64,000 bases of DNA from Streptomyces geranii. GTDB taxonomy: Bacteria; Actinomycetota; Actinomycetes; Streptomycetales; Streptomycetaceae. The translations under genes were made by a program, and so were the position numbers. Under the pieces are notes generated by a model. The model made no database searches. It saw only the letters and a list, made by a program, of their open reading frames with translations, and was not told where the DNA came from. The stretch is taken from assembly GCF_002954775.1 (NCBI RefSeq), contig NZ_PJME01000005.1, forward strand, positions 248,001 to 312,000, read 5' to 3'. This document shows positions 17,933-25,792 of the stretch, piece after piece; the first letter of the stretch is position 1; the number at the start of each line of letters is the position of its first letter.

Positions 17933-18541
17933 ATGGAACGGACGGAGCGGACCAGGTCGTCCCCCAGCAGACGGCGGCTGCTGAAGAACGCCGCGCTCGC
18001 CGCCGGACCCTACGCCCTGCTGCCCGCTCCCCGGGTCGGCGCCCAGCCCCCCGCCCCCGACTACCCGCTCGGCACCTGGGAACCGGCGAGCCCCGCCAAC
18101 TACACGGCGGGCGAACGCACCGAGGACCGGCCCCTCGACCTCGTCGTCATCCACGTCACCCAGACGTCCTACTCCAACGCCCTGGCCGTCTTCCAGCACC
18201 CGAGAAAGAAGGTGTCCGCCCACTACGTCGTGCGGTCCGGCGACGGACACGTGGCGCAGTGCGTACGAGAGCACGACATCGCCTGGCACGCGGGCGACTG
18301 GGACCACAACCTGCGCAGTATCGGCATCGAACACGAAGGGTGGGTGGACCGGCCCGGCTACTTCACCGACGTCATGTACGAGAGGTCCGCACAGCTCGCC
18401 TCGACCATCTGCACGCGCCACGGCATACCGAAGGACCGCGCGCACATCATCGGGCACTACGAGGTGCCCGGCACCGATCACACCGATCCCGGACCGAACT
18501 GGGACTGGTCCCGCTACATACGTCTCGTCAACGCAGCCTGA
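17933..18541 (+). CDS. Tat-exported N-acetylmuramoyl-L-alanine amidase (Amidase_2)
   Basis: A 202-residue secreted peptidoglycan amidase. It has a twin-arginine signal (SRRRLLKNAALAAG, about residues 12-25), then a T7-lysozyme/PGRP-type domain with VVIHVTQTS, SAHYVVR, IGIEHEGW and the final HTDPGPNWDW. Zinc ligands are the His of VVIHV, the His of IIGHYE-adjacent HTDPG, and supporting residues. It cleaves the bond between muramic acid and the stem peptide. ATG 17933 places the signal peptide at the N-terminus; the longer open frame upstream overlaps the acetamidase gene. Confidence 0.92.
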   Translation: MERTERTRSSPSRRRLLKNAALAAGPYALLPAPRVGAQPPAPDYPLGTWEPASPANYTAGERTEDRPLDLVVIHVTQTSYSNALAVFQHPRKKVSAHYVVRSGDGHVAQCVREHDIAWHAGDWDHNLRSIGIEHEGWVDRPGYFTDVMYERSAQLASTICTRHGIPKDRAHIIGHYEVPGTDHTDPGPNWDWSRYIRLVNAA

Positions 18542-18611
18542 GCGAAACAGTGGTGCCGTCGTTCGGTCGACTCCGTCGAAACGGTTGTCCGCGCCCATCC
18601 CCGGAGTGACG

Positions 18612-19934
18612 ATGTCACCAGCCGCATCGCCTGCCGGGGAGGCCGAGTTGACCGATCCATGGGTGGCACTGGAGCCGGGGGCCGACCCCGTCGAGCGGGT
18701 ACGGGTACTGCGTCGGGCGCACGAGACGTTCACCGAGGCGGGGACGGTGACCCGGCCGGTGCGTTCCGTGGTGGCGGACTCCTGGCGGCGGTCCGCGCGG
18801 GCGGGCGTCGGGCCGGACGGCACGGCAAGCGTGGAACTGCTGGACGGTGACCTCGGCGTCTACCGCGCGGAGCATCCGCTCGCCCGGGTGATGCCCCTGA
18901 TCCGTGAACTCATGGGCACCTTCGCCGCCGACGGCGAGCATCTGCTCGCGGTGTGCGACGCGCAGGGCAGGCTGCTGTGGGTCGAGGGTCATCCGGCGAC
19001 CCGGCTGCAGGCGGGGCGGATCAACTTCGTGCCGGGTGCGCGCTGGGCGGAGTCGGCGGTCGGTACGAACGCGCCGGGGACGGCGGTCGCCGTGGACCGG
19101 CCGGTGCAGGTGTTCGCGGCCGAGCACTTCAGCCGGCGGGTGCAGCCGTGGACGTGCGCGGCGGCTCCGGTGCACGATCCACGTACGGGACGGGTGCTCG
19201 GTGCCGTGGACATCACCGGGCGGGACGGGCTCGCGCATCCGCACAGCCTCGGGTTCGTGCAGGCGGTCGCGCGGGCCGCTGAGTCCCAGCTGGCGCTGCT
19301 GATGCCGGCCCACCCCGCCGCGGACGTGGTCGAACTGACCGCGCTGGGCCGTGACGAGGCCCAGGTGCTCGTCGCCGGGCGGAAGTTGCGGCTCAGTCGG
19401 CGGCACAGCGAGCTGCTCGTGCTGCTGGCCCGCCATCCGGAGGGGCTGACCGGGGACGAGTTGCTGTGCGCGCTGTACGAGGACGAGTCGGTGACACCGG
19501 TGACGCTGCGCGCCGAACTGGCCCGGCTGCGCCGCCTGCTGGCCCCCGGGCTGCTGGCGTCGCGCCCGTACCGGCTGACGGTGCCGGTCGAGTCGGACCT
19601 CGCGATCGTGGAGCGTGCCCTGGAGAGCGGTGCGGTGACGACGGCGATGCGGGCGTACGCCGGTCCGCTGCTGCCCGGTTCGCGGGCGCCGGCTGTCGCT
19701 CGGCTGCGGCGCAGGCTGGCCGACGGTCTGCGCGGCGCGCTCGTGGCCCGCCGGGACCCGGACCTGCTGGCCGACTGGGCTCACGCGCCGTGGGGCGAGG
19801 ACGACCTCGACGTGTGGCGCGCGCTCACGGCCGTACGACCGACGGCGGCTGTGCGGGCGCGATTGAGGGAGTTGGAGTCGGAGCAGGCGGCGCCACGGGG
19901 TTGGGTGGCGCAGCAGCAGGCATCCTGGCACTGA
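18612..19934 (+). CDS. GAF-domain transcriptional regulator
   Basis: About 440 residues. After an N-terminal [14 protein letters not shown] segment typical of AcoR-type regulators, a GAF sensory domain (about 85-230) contains [19 protein letters not shown] and [12 protein letters not shown]. The C-terminal part (about 245-350) is a winged-helix-like region ([23 protein letters not shown]). The AAA+ sigma54-activating domain of classical AcoR is absent, as expected in a genus without sigma54. Proteins like this are commonly encoded next to an aldehyde dehydrogenase and activate it. ATG 18612 has GGAG 6 bases upstream. Confidence 0.85.
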   Translation: MSPAASPAGEAELTDPWVALEPGADPVERVRVLRRAHETFTEAGTVTRPVRSVVADSWRRSARAGVGPDGTASVELLDGDLGVYRAEHPLARVMPLIRELMGTFAADGEHLLAVCDAQGRLLWVEGHPATRLQAGRINFVPGARWAESAVGTNAPGTAVAVDRPVQVFAAEHFSRRVQPWTCAAAPVHDPRTGRVLGAVDITGRDGLAHPHSLGFVQAVARAAESQLALLMPAHPAADVVELTALGRDEAQVLVAGRKLRLSRRHSELLVLLARHPEGLTGDELLCALYEDESVTPVTLRAELARLRRLLAPGLLASRPYRLTVPVESDLAIVERALESGAVTTAMRAYAGPLLPGSRAPAVARLRRRLADGLRGALVARRDPDLLADWAHAPWGEDDLDVWRALTAVRPTAAVRARLRELESEQAAPRGWVAQQQASWH

Positions 19935-20374
19935 CGCGGCCGGTCGGCGCTCATGTACCCGGCGGGATCGGGCGGTTGGGCGCCGTTGAGGAGGCGGTGC
20001 GGGGCGGTACGGTGCGGGCGCCCGAGGGGTCGGGGGCGGGGCCCACCTGGGCAGGAGGACCCGTAGATCGCGGGGCGCGGGTCCCGTGGCACGTGCGTCG
20101 GGGCGGGCAGGCGGGCGGCAAGTGTCGGCCCACGCTGCGGCACCCTCGTACGCAGGAGGCGTCTGTGCCCGAGCCCGGGCGTGGGTGCGCGGCACAGCCG
20201 GGGAGGTCGCGGGCGCGGCGCCACAGGCGATGCCGCGTGCAGGGCGCCACCAGGGAGGTCTCGTGCACGGCGCTGCCGGGGTTCGTGCGCAACCTGTCTG
20301 CAACCTCGGCGCTTCTAGCCTCGCGGCGAGAGCCGTCCAACGGCGGGCGGTTCTGCTCAGGGAGGCAGGCCAGC
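19935..20374 (+). promoter_or_regulatory. Control region upstream of the aldehyde dehydrogenase gene
   Basis: A 440-base gap with no convincing gene. GCAACCT occurs at 20288-20294 and again at 20299-20305, an 11-bp-spaced direct repeat (one helical turn) about 70-85 bases before the dehydrogenase start. That spacing suits an activator dimer. The neighbouring GAF regulator is the natural candidate. The rest of the gap is very GC-rich with no clear signal. Confidence 0.35.
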
Positions 20375-21898
20375 ATGACCCGTTACGCGGCGCCCGGTAC
20401 CGACGGCGCGATCGTCTCCTACCAGGCGCGCTACGACCACTTCATCGGCGGCGAGTACGTGCCGCCGGCCCGGGGGCAGTACTTCGAGAACCCGAGTCCG
20501 GTGAACGGGCAGCCGTTCACGGAGATCGCGCGGGGCACCGCCGAGGACGTGGAGCGCGCCCTCGACGCGGCGCACGCGGCGGCGCCGGCGTGGGGACGTA
20601 TGTCGGTGACGCAGCGGTCCGACATCCTGCTGAAGATCGCCGACCGGATGGAGGCGAACCTCGAAGCGCTGGCGGTCGCCGAGAGCTGGGAGAACGGCAA
20701 GCCGGTACGGGAGACGCTCGCCGCCGACATCCCGCTCGCGATCGACCACTTCCGCTACTTCGCGGGGGCGATCCGGGCGCAGGAGGGTTCGCTGGGCGAA
20801 CTCGACGACGACACGGTGGCGTACCACTTCCACGAGCCGCTCGGGGTGGTCGCGCAGATCATCCCGTGGAACTTCCCGATCCTGATGGCGGTGTGGAAGC
20901 TGGCGCCCGCGCTGGCGGCGGGCAACGCGGTCGTGATCAAGCCGGCCGAGCAGACGCCGGCGTCGATCCACTACTGGATGAGCCTGATCTCGGACCTGCT
21001 GCCGGCCGGTGTCGTGAACATCATCAACGGCTTCGGGGTGGAGGCGGGCAAGCCGCTCGCGTCGAGTGCGCGGGTGGCGAAGGTGGCGTTCACCGGTGAG
21101 ACGACGACGGGGCGGCTGATCATGCAGTACGCCTCGGAGAACATCAAGCCGGTCACGCTGGAGCTGGGCGGCAAGTCGCCGAACATCTTCTTCGACGACG
21201 TGTGGGCGGCGGACGACGACTTCCGCGACAAGGCACTGGAGGGCTTCACCATGTTCGCCCTCAACCAGGGCGAGGTGTGCACCTGCCCGTCCCGGGCGCT
21301 GGTCCAGCGCGGCAACTACGCCGACTTCATCCAGGCGGCGGTCGCCCGCACCGAGTTGATCAAGCCGGGGCACCCGCTCGACACGGACACGATGATCGGC
21401 GCGCAGGCGTCCAACGACCAGTTGGAGAAGATCCTCTCCTATCTGGACATCGGCCGGCAGGAGGGCGCCAAGATCCTCACGGGCGGTGAACGCATCGAGT
21501 ACGACGGCGAGTTGAAGGGCGGTTACTACGTCCAGCCGACCATCTTCGAGGGCGACAACCGGATGCGGATCTTCCAGGAGGAGATCTTCGGGCCGGTGGT
21601 GTCGGTGACGTCGTTCGGCGACTTCGACGACGCGATCAAGACCGCCAACGACACGCTGTACGGCCTCGGGGCGGGCGTGTGGACCCGGGACATGAACACC
21701 GCGTACCGCGCGGGCCGCGCGATCCAGGCCGGCCGGGTGTGGACGAACTGCTACCACGCGTATCCGGCGCATGCGGCGTTCGGTGGGTACAAGCAGTCGG
21801 GGATCGGGCGTGAGACGCACAAGATGATGCTGGAGCACTATCAGCAGACGAAAAACTTGCTCGTGAGCTACTCGCCGAAGAAGCTGGGCTTCTTCTAG
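20375..21898 (+). CDS. NAD-dependent aldehyde dehydrogenase (ExaC/AcoD-like)
   Basis: Oxidises acetaldehyde or another aldehyde to the acid. A 507-residue enzyme of the usual length for the family. Seen: the NAD-binding [23 protein letters not shown] region (PWNFP at about 155-159), the catalytic Glu of [12 protein letters not shown], and the catalytic Cys of [14 protein letters not shown], where the CTC triplet is typical of the ExaC/acetaldehyde group. GGGAGG precedes ATG 20375. A much longer open frame upstream is only the out-of-frame shadow of the GAF regulator gene. Confidence 0.94.
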   Translation: MTRYAAPGTDGAIVSYQARYDHFIGGEYVPPARGQYFENPSPVNGQPFTEIARGTAEDVERALDAAHAAAPAWGRMSVTQRSDILLKIADRMEANLEALAVAESWENGKPVRETLAADIPLAIDHFRYFAGAIRAQEGSLGELDDDTVAYHFHEPLGVVAQIIPWNFPILMAVWKLAPALAAGNAVVIKPAEQTPASIHYWMSLISDLLPAGVVNIINGFGVEAGKPLASSARVAKVAFTGETTTGRLIMQYASENIKPVTLELGGKSPNIFFDDVWAADDDFRDKALEGFTMFALNQGEVCTCPSRALVQRGNYADFIQAAVARTELIKPGHPLDTDTMIGAQASNDQLEKILSYLDIGRQEGAKILTGGERIEYDGELKGGYYVQPTIFEGDNRMRIFQEEIFGPVVSVTSFGDFDDAIKTANDTLYGLGAGVWTRDMNTAYRAGRAIQAGRVWTNCYHAYPAHAAFGGYKQSGIGRETHKMMLEHYQQTKNLLVSYSPKKLGFF

Positions 21899-21909
21899 AC
21901 ACCGGAAGT

Positions 21910-21945
21910 GGGCGCCTGAACAGGGACTATGCCCTTCAGGCGCCC
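21910..21945. terminator. Hairpin terminator after the aldehyde dehydrogenase gene
   Basis: GGGCGCCTGAA (21910-21920) pairs perfectly with TTCAGGCGCCC (21935-21945), and an inner GGG/CCC extends the stem. It begins 11 bases after the dehydrogenase stop. It also overlaps the stop codon of the small gene on the opposite strand, so it probably ends transcription from both sides. Confidence 0.7.
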
Positions 21946-22247
21946 TGCGGGACGTACAGCAGCAATTGGGCGCCGCCGATTCCGCCGTGGCTGACCGCGT
22001 GGAAGCAGAGCCACGGACAGGCGGCGTCGAACAGCCAGATGGGGACCGTGTACGGGCCGACCGCGAGGGCGTGACTCTTCCCGGGGGGGGGGGACGGGTG
22101 AGACGCGAGCGCGGAGGCTGCCGTGACGGTCACCGGCCGCAGCCATCGGGAAGGGCTGCGGCGGCGCTGTACCTCGTGTGCGGTGGAGGGGGCGGACCGC
22201 TGGTAGGTGGTGAGGCCGGCCTCCGGGGTGTCCACAGGCAGGACCAT
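21936..22247 (-). CDS. Small uncharacterised protein with a poly-G tract in its gene
   Basis: A 103-residue reading frame of unknown family. It is called because its third codon positions are nearly all G or C along the whole length on both sides of an 11-base G tract (22083-22093; C on the coding strand), which is in frame at its present length. The protein has a basic middle (VQRRRSPSRW), a PSPPPGK segment made by the tract, and a hydrophobic aromatic C-terminus (TVPIWLFDAACPWLCFHAV). No strong ribosome site is seen. It is orphan-like, next to gene debris. Confidence 0.4.
   Translation of the reverse strand: MVLPVDTPEAGLTTYQRSAPSTAHEVQRRRSPSRWLRPVTVTAASALASHPSPPPGKSHALAVGPYTVPIWLFDAACPWLCFHAVSHGGIGGAQLLLYVPQGA
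22083..22093 (+). repeat. Homopolymer of 11 G
   Basis: An uninterrupted run of 11 G inside the small gene on the opposite strand. Such tracts slip during replication and are also prone to sequencing error, so the length is worth confirming. Confidence 0.9.
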
Positions 22248-22369
22248 CGATTTCCATCAGGCAGGCGGGTGCGGCCCTGATCTCAGTCACCACGTCACCG
22301 CGCCATCCTCCCGTCGACCGTTGCTGCAGCATTCACTCCAATTGCGATCGGTACTGCGGCGATTTTGCG

Positions 22370-22640
22370 GGTTGCCCGCCAGTTCGATCTACTGGCACTT
22401 CAAGGACAAGGACGACCTGATCGCCGTGGTCGTCGAGCGCAGCTTCGAGACCTGGCTCGCGGCCGTCGTACTGCCGGAGAAGGAGACCGGTACGTCCCCC
22501 GAGCGGGTGACGGCCATGGCGGCGAACGTGGCCAGGTCCCTGGTCGACGCCCCCGACTTCCTGCGACTCGGCCTGATGCTCGCCCTGGACCTGACGAAGG
22601 CGGCGCCGCTGGTGATACGGCGGGCGAGGGCGACGCCCTG
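22370..22640 (+). pseudogene. Truncated TetR-family regulator
   Basis: The frame reads GLPASSIYWHFKDKDDLI, the end of a TetR helix-turn-helix (recognition helix plus YWHFK...K-LI), then about 60 residues of a ligand-binding domain ending near LALDLTKAAP. The start of the DNA-binding domain and any start codon are missing, and the 3' side runs into the remnant of an opposite-strand gene near 22.63 kb. It is therefore a double-ended fragment of a regulator gene. Confidence 0.75.
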
Positions 22641-22693
22641 GCCCGGGTCGGCCGGCCGGTGGCGGGGTCGAGGGTCTGAATGGTGCCGGTCAT
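22639..22693 (-). pseudogene. 5' stub of a gene cut off after about 18 codons, aldehyde-dehydrogenase-like
   Basis: An ATG overlapping the cupin stop in an ATGA arrangement opens M-T-G-T-I-Q-T-L-D-P-A-T-G-R-P. The coupling shows that a fourth gene once followed in this operon. The DPATG segment resembles the N-terminus of aldehyde dehydrogenases, but that identification is inference from a very short stretch. The rest is lost: the DNA beyond is the truncated TetR gene. Confidence 0.5.
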
Positions 22694-23124
22694 GAGGTGG
22701 GTGCCCCGCCCTTGTCCCTCGCGGAGAGGTGTTCGAAGGTCTCGCCGGTGGCGGTGATGGTGCGGGTGACGTCCCGGCCGCCGTAGACCCAGTAGATCCG
22801 CATGACGCCCTCGCCCCGGTTGAAGAAGCGGTGCGGGACGCCGGCCGGGACCCAGGTGGCCTGGCCGGGCTCCAGGTCGAAGAACTCGCCGTCGATCTCC
22901 GCTGTCGCCTCGCCCTCCAGGATCAGGACCGACTCCTCGACGTTGTGGCTGTGCAGGGGCAGACCGGTACCGGGCTGGAAGACGGTCTGGCCGGTGGTGA
23001 TGACGGCCTGCCCGGAGTTCCACTTGCCGACGTACGGGATGGTGGCGACACCGCCGCCACGGTCGAAGCGTTCGACCTTGTCGGGGTGGATGAGCAGGTT
23101 CGGCTCGGCGGGCGTGGGGCACAT
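22690..23124 (-). CDS. Cupin-domain protein
   Basis: A 144-residue single-domain cupin. The metal-binding motifs are seen as G-x5-HSHNVEESVLILEG-like (LPLHSHNVEESVLILEG) and, further on, PAGVPHRFFNRGE, giving the His/His/Glu/His set. It probably acts as a small isomerase, dioxygenase or sensor in the sugar-acid or hydroxy-acid catabolic operon with the two genes upstream. ATG 23124 has GAGGAG 7 bases before it. It ends in an ATGA overlap with a truncated gene. Confidence 0.85.
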   Translation of the reverse strand: MCPTPAEPNLLIHPDKVERFDRGGGVATIPYVGKWNSGQAVITTGQTVFQPGTGLPLHSHNVEESVLILEGEATAEIDGEFFDLEPGQATWVPAGVPHRFFNRGEGVMRIYWVYGGRDVTRTITATGETFEHLSARDKGGAPTS

Positions 23125-23144
23125 GTGCGGCTCCTCGGAGGCGT

Positions 23145-23447
23145 TCAGGAGTGGTGGAAGAGGCGGCGGGAGAGCGTGTTGACCTGGCTGCCGGGCACGA
23201 CGTACTTGGCCGCCGCCTCGCGCCAGACCTTGAAGTGGGGCGCCGCGCGGTGGGCGTCGACGGCGGCCTCGTCGTCGTAGATCTCGTGGAAGACGAAGTG
23301 GTGGTCGTCGTCCAGGTCGCAGACGACGTCGAAGTAGCGGCAGCCGGGCTCGTCGGTGAAGGAGCGCTCGGCGTTCTCCTCGATGGCCTTGAGGAAGTCG
23401 GCACGGAGGCCGGGGACGACCTGGAGGGACACGGTCAGCGCGATCAT
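23145..23447 (-). CDS. Antibiotic-biosynthesis-monooxygenase (ABM) family protein
   Basis: A 100-residue ferredoxin-like protein of the ABM/YgiN family: it begins IALTVSLQVVPG, contains ENAERSFTDEPGCRYFDVV and the FHEIYDDEAAVDAHRAAPHF motif. Members act as quinol monooxygenases or as small stress or catabolic enzymes, usually dimeric. Its ATG overlaps the stop of the dehydrogenase upstream (23444-23447), so translation is coupled. Substrate unknown. Confidence 0.87.
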   Translation of the reverse strand: MIALTVSLQVVPGLRADFLKAIEENAERSFTDEPGCRYFDVVCDLDDDHHFVFHEIYDDEAAVDAHRAAPHFKVWREAAAKYVVPGSQVNTLSRRLFHHS

Positions 23448-24517
23448 GCGGGCATCTCCTGGGAAACGGCAACGGGAACGGGAAGGGGAACGGCGGTTTC
23501 GGCGGCGATGGCCGCGAGGGAGGCCCAGGTGTCGTCGACGACCGTGATGCCCTCGGTGCGCAGCCGCTCGGCCGTGCGGATCTCCGGCTCGCCGGGGACG
23601 AGGATCTCGGCGGTGCCGGAGGCGGCTGGGGTGGCCTTCGTCTCCTCGACCAGGGTCTCCATCCGCTGCTCGAACTCGGCCGGGTCGGCCATCGACTTGA
23701 TGTCGACGCAGATCAGCAGGTGGCCGACGCCGCTGCGGCCGGTGGGCCGGTAGGGGCCGACGACCGCCGAGCCGAAGGCGCTGCCGGTCAGCACGCCCGC
23801 CAGCACGTCGAACATGAACGACATGGCGTAGCCCTTGTGCCCGGCCATCGGCAGGATCAGGCCCTCGATCGCGCGCCGCGGATCTGTCGTCGGCACTCCG
23901 TCCGCGTCGGCGGCCCAGCCCTCGGGGATCGGCTCGCCGCGCTCCTCGGCGTGGTAGATCTTGCCGCGCGCGACGGCCGTGTTGGCGATGTCCATCACGA
24001 CCGTGCTGTACCGGCCGCCGGGCGCTGCGATCGACCACGGGTTGGTGCCGATCCGCTTCTCCCGGCCACCCCAAGGGGCCATCGCCGGACTGGCGTTGGT
24101 GGCCAGCAGCGCCACACAGCCCTGCTCGGCGGCCCGGCGGGTGAAGTACGCGGCCGTCCCGAAGTGACCTGAGTTGCGGACCGCGACAGCACTGATGCCG
24201 TGCGCCCTCGCCCGCTCCACACCCCACGTCACCGCGCGATCGGCGAGCACCTGGCCGAGACCGTCGTGTCCGTCCACGACCAGCACGGCGCCGTTGTCGC
24301 TCACCACCTCGGGGGCAGCGACCGCGGCGGTCGCGCCGCTCTCGACCCGGTTGAGGTACCACGGCAGCCGCAGCATCCCGTGCGACGGATGCCCCCACAA
24401 CTCCGCGGTCACCAGTGTGTCCGCGAGCAGCCGGGCGTCGGCGGGCGGAACGCCGTGGGCTTCGGTGACTGCGGCAGCGAACCCCAGCAGGTCGGCGGCG
24501 CCGACGGTGTGCGGCAT
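23444..24517 (-). CDS. Malate/L-lactate/ureidoglycolate dehydrogenase family (Ldh_2)
   Basis: A 357-residue NAD(P)-dependent 2-hydroxy-acid dehydrogenase of the YbiC/sulfolactate type. Seen: GHPSHGMLRLPWYL with the predicted catalytic His, VAVRNSGHFGTAAYF, the active-site LLATNASPAMAPWGG and GTNPWSIA, and LPMAGHKGYAMSFM. ATG 24517 is chosen with GGGGA 7 bases upstream; an ATG at 24547 is possible. First gene of an operon with the ABM and cupin genes, preceded by GntR-type operator repeats. Confidence 0.9.
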   Translation of the reverse strand: MPHTVGAADLLGFAAAVTEAHGVPPADARLLADTLVTAELWGHPSHGMLRLPWYLNRVESGATAAVAAPEVVSDNGAVLVVDGHDGLGQVLADRAVTWGVERARAHGISAVAVRNSGHFGTAAYFTRRAAEQGCVALLATNASPAMAPWGGREKRIGTNPWSIAAPGGRYSTVVMDIANTAVARGKIYHAEERGEPIPEGWAADADGVPTTDPRRAIEGLILPMAGHKGYAMSFMFDVLAGVLTGSAFGSAVVGPYRPTGRSGVGHLLICVDIKSMADPAEFEQRMETLVEETKATPAASGTAEILVPGEPEIRTAERLRTEGITVVDDTWASLAAIAAETAVPLPVPVAVSQEMPA

Positions 24518-24561
24518 AAGGCGGTCCCCACATGTTGAGCAAGTCATGTTATTCAGGTCTA

Positions 24562-24592
24562 TATTCATGCCTGTATTCATCCCTGTATACAT
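24562..24592 (-). promoter_or_regulatory. Triple direct-repeat operator before the ldh operon
   Basis: TATTCAT, TATTCAT and TATACAT occur at 24562, 24574 and 24586, exactly 12 bp apart. The last lies in TGTATACA (24584-24591), a perfect 8-bp palindrome that matches the core of the palindrome in front of the gntR gene. FCD-type GntR regulators bind TGTATACA-like sites, so this is the probable control site of the ldh-ABM-cupin operon. Confidence 0.6.
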
Positions 24593-24666
24593 GAAGAGAC
24601 CTGAAGAAGCCACAGTCAAGAGAGCCCGCCGAGCACCCTCCCCGCGACGTCCGCGAGAGCCGGGGC

Positions 24667-25392
24667 TCAGCCCACGATGTCCACCTGCACGCTCGCTCCG
24701 AGCGTCAGGTCCTGGCTGGTCAGGCTGTCGATAAGGGCCTGGAGGGTCTGCGCGAGATGGTGCCGGCAGGCCGCTTCCGCCGCCTGGGCGTCCCCCTGCG
24801 CGATCGCCTTCAGCATCGCGCGGTGCTCCTCCAGCGAGGTCAGCATGCGGCGCGGCCCGCTGTGCGAGAGGTGACGCAGCCGTACGGTCTGGCTGCGCAG
24901 GTCGCGGATGGTGCGGGCGAGGTACGGATTGGGGCACACGGCGACGATCGCCTGGTCGAAGCCCTCCGTGACCTCGTAGAACTCGTGGTACGACCGGGAC
25001 TGCGCGGCGACGTCCAGCGCGCGGAAGGACTCGTCGAACTCCTCCAGCCGCTCCAGCAGCCCACGGAACGGCACCAGCACCCGCGCGTCGCCCGCCCCCG
25101 CCGTCGCGACCGAGGCGGCAGCCCGTGGCTCCAGCAGCATCCGGAACTCGAAGAGCGCGCGGACGCCACCCAGGGAGATCGGGGCCACCCTGGCCACCTC
25201 ACCGGGCACCAGGTCGACCAGCCCCTCCGCCGCGAGCCGCCGGATCGCCTCTCGCACAGGCGTCCGGGAAGCGCCCAGCTCCTCGCCCAACTGGACCTCG
25301 CCGAGCTTGGCCCCCGGCCGCAGCCGCAGCGACTCGATGTCGCCCTTCAGCCGCTCGTAGACCACTTCGCTCTTACCGGTTGCCCGAGCCAT
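24667..25392 (-). CDS. GntR-family regulator, FadR/FCD subfamily
   Basis: A 241-residue repressor. The N-terminal winged helix has VVYERLKGDIESL and the signature LGEELGASRTPVREAIRRLAAEGL; the all-helical FCD effector domain (about 85-220) carries the metal/ligand-binding region with EHRAML and CRHHLAQ. It faces the same way as the ldh operon and lies directly upstream, so it probably controls that operon in response to its hydroxy-acid substrate. ATG 25392 is chosen over an upstream start that would span the putative operator. A palindrome just upstream suggests autoregulation. Confidence 0.9.
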   Translation of the reverse strand: MARATGKSEVVYERLKGDIESLRLRPGAKLGEVQLGEELGASRTPVREAIRRLAAEGLVDLVPGEVARVAPISLGGVRALFEFRMLLEPRAAASVATAGAGDARVLVPFRGLLERLEEFDESFRALDVAAQSRSYHEFYEVTEGFDQAIVAVCPNPYLARTIRDLRSQTVRLRHLSHSGPRRMLTSLEEHRAMLKAIAQGDAQAAEAACRHHLAQTLQALIDSLTSQDLTLGASVQVDIVG

Positions 25393-25421
25393 GGAACTCC
25401 TCGTCACCCCGCTGCATGCTT

Positions 25422-25435
25422 CGCTGTATACAGCG
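25422..25435 (-). promoter_or_regulatory. Palindromic GntR operator
   Basis: CGCTGTATACAGCG is a perfect 14-bp palindrome 30 bases upstream of the gntR start. Its TGTATACA core is repeated in front of the ldh operon. This arrangement points to an autoregulated FCD-type GntR repressor. Confidence 0.65.
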
Positions 25436-25548
25436 TAGCTGAGCACGAGGACGCAGGGGCGCGGCCCGGTCCGGTGGTGCGGAGACCGTCCCGGTCGGCG
25501 GGGGCGGGGAGGCCGTCAGCCGTCGGCGAGCCCCGTGCCGCTCAGGGC

Positions 25549-25671
25549 TCACACCGTGGCTTCGGGGCGGACCAGGGATCGGGCGCCGAGGCGGAACTGG
25601 TCAAACTTGTCGATGATGGTCCGGCCGACCGGCAGGTGGCCCCAGACGCTGATGCCCTGCCCCTGTCCCTG
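25549..25671 (-). pseudogene. Coding-like fragment without a start
   Basis: In the 400-base gap between gntR and the sigma factor gene, the - strand frame ending at the TGA 25549-25551 reads about 40 codons with strongly G/C third positions (including SVWGHLPVGRTIIDKFDQF and RLGARSLVRPEATV). It is preceded by an in-frame TGA and has no start codon. It looks like the 3' end of a lost gene, possibly broken by the same events that damaged the TetR region. No family is recognised. Confidence 0.35.
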
Positions 25672-25792
25672 ATATCACCCACCAGGCCACCTCGCTGTCC
25701 CGCATCGGTTCACTGCTAGAGCGTTCACTGCAATTGGAATGCTCACCACGCTAAACCGACCGACGGGGACGCTCAAGATCCGGCCCGAAAGG

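Noticed and set aside
19466..21898. 810-codon aldehyde dehydrogenase
   Set aside because: The first 303 codons are an out-of-frame reading of the GAF regulator gene and the gap; GGGAGG and family length place the start at 20375.
22690..23472. 260-residue cupin fusion
   Set aside because: The upstream part is a different frame of the ABM gene; the cupin has its own ribosome site at 23124.
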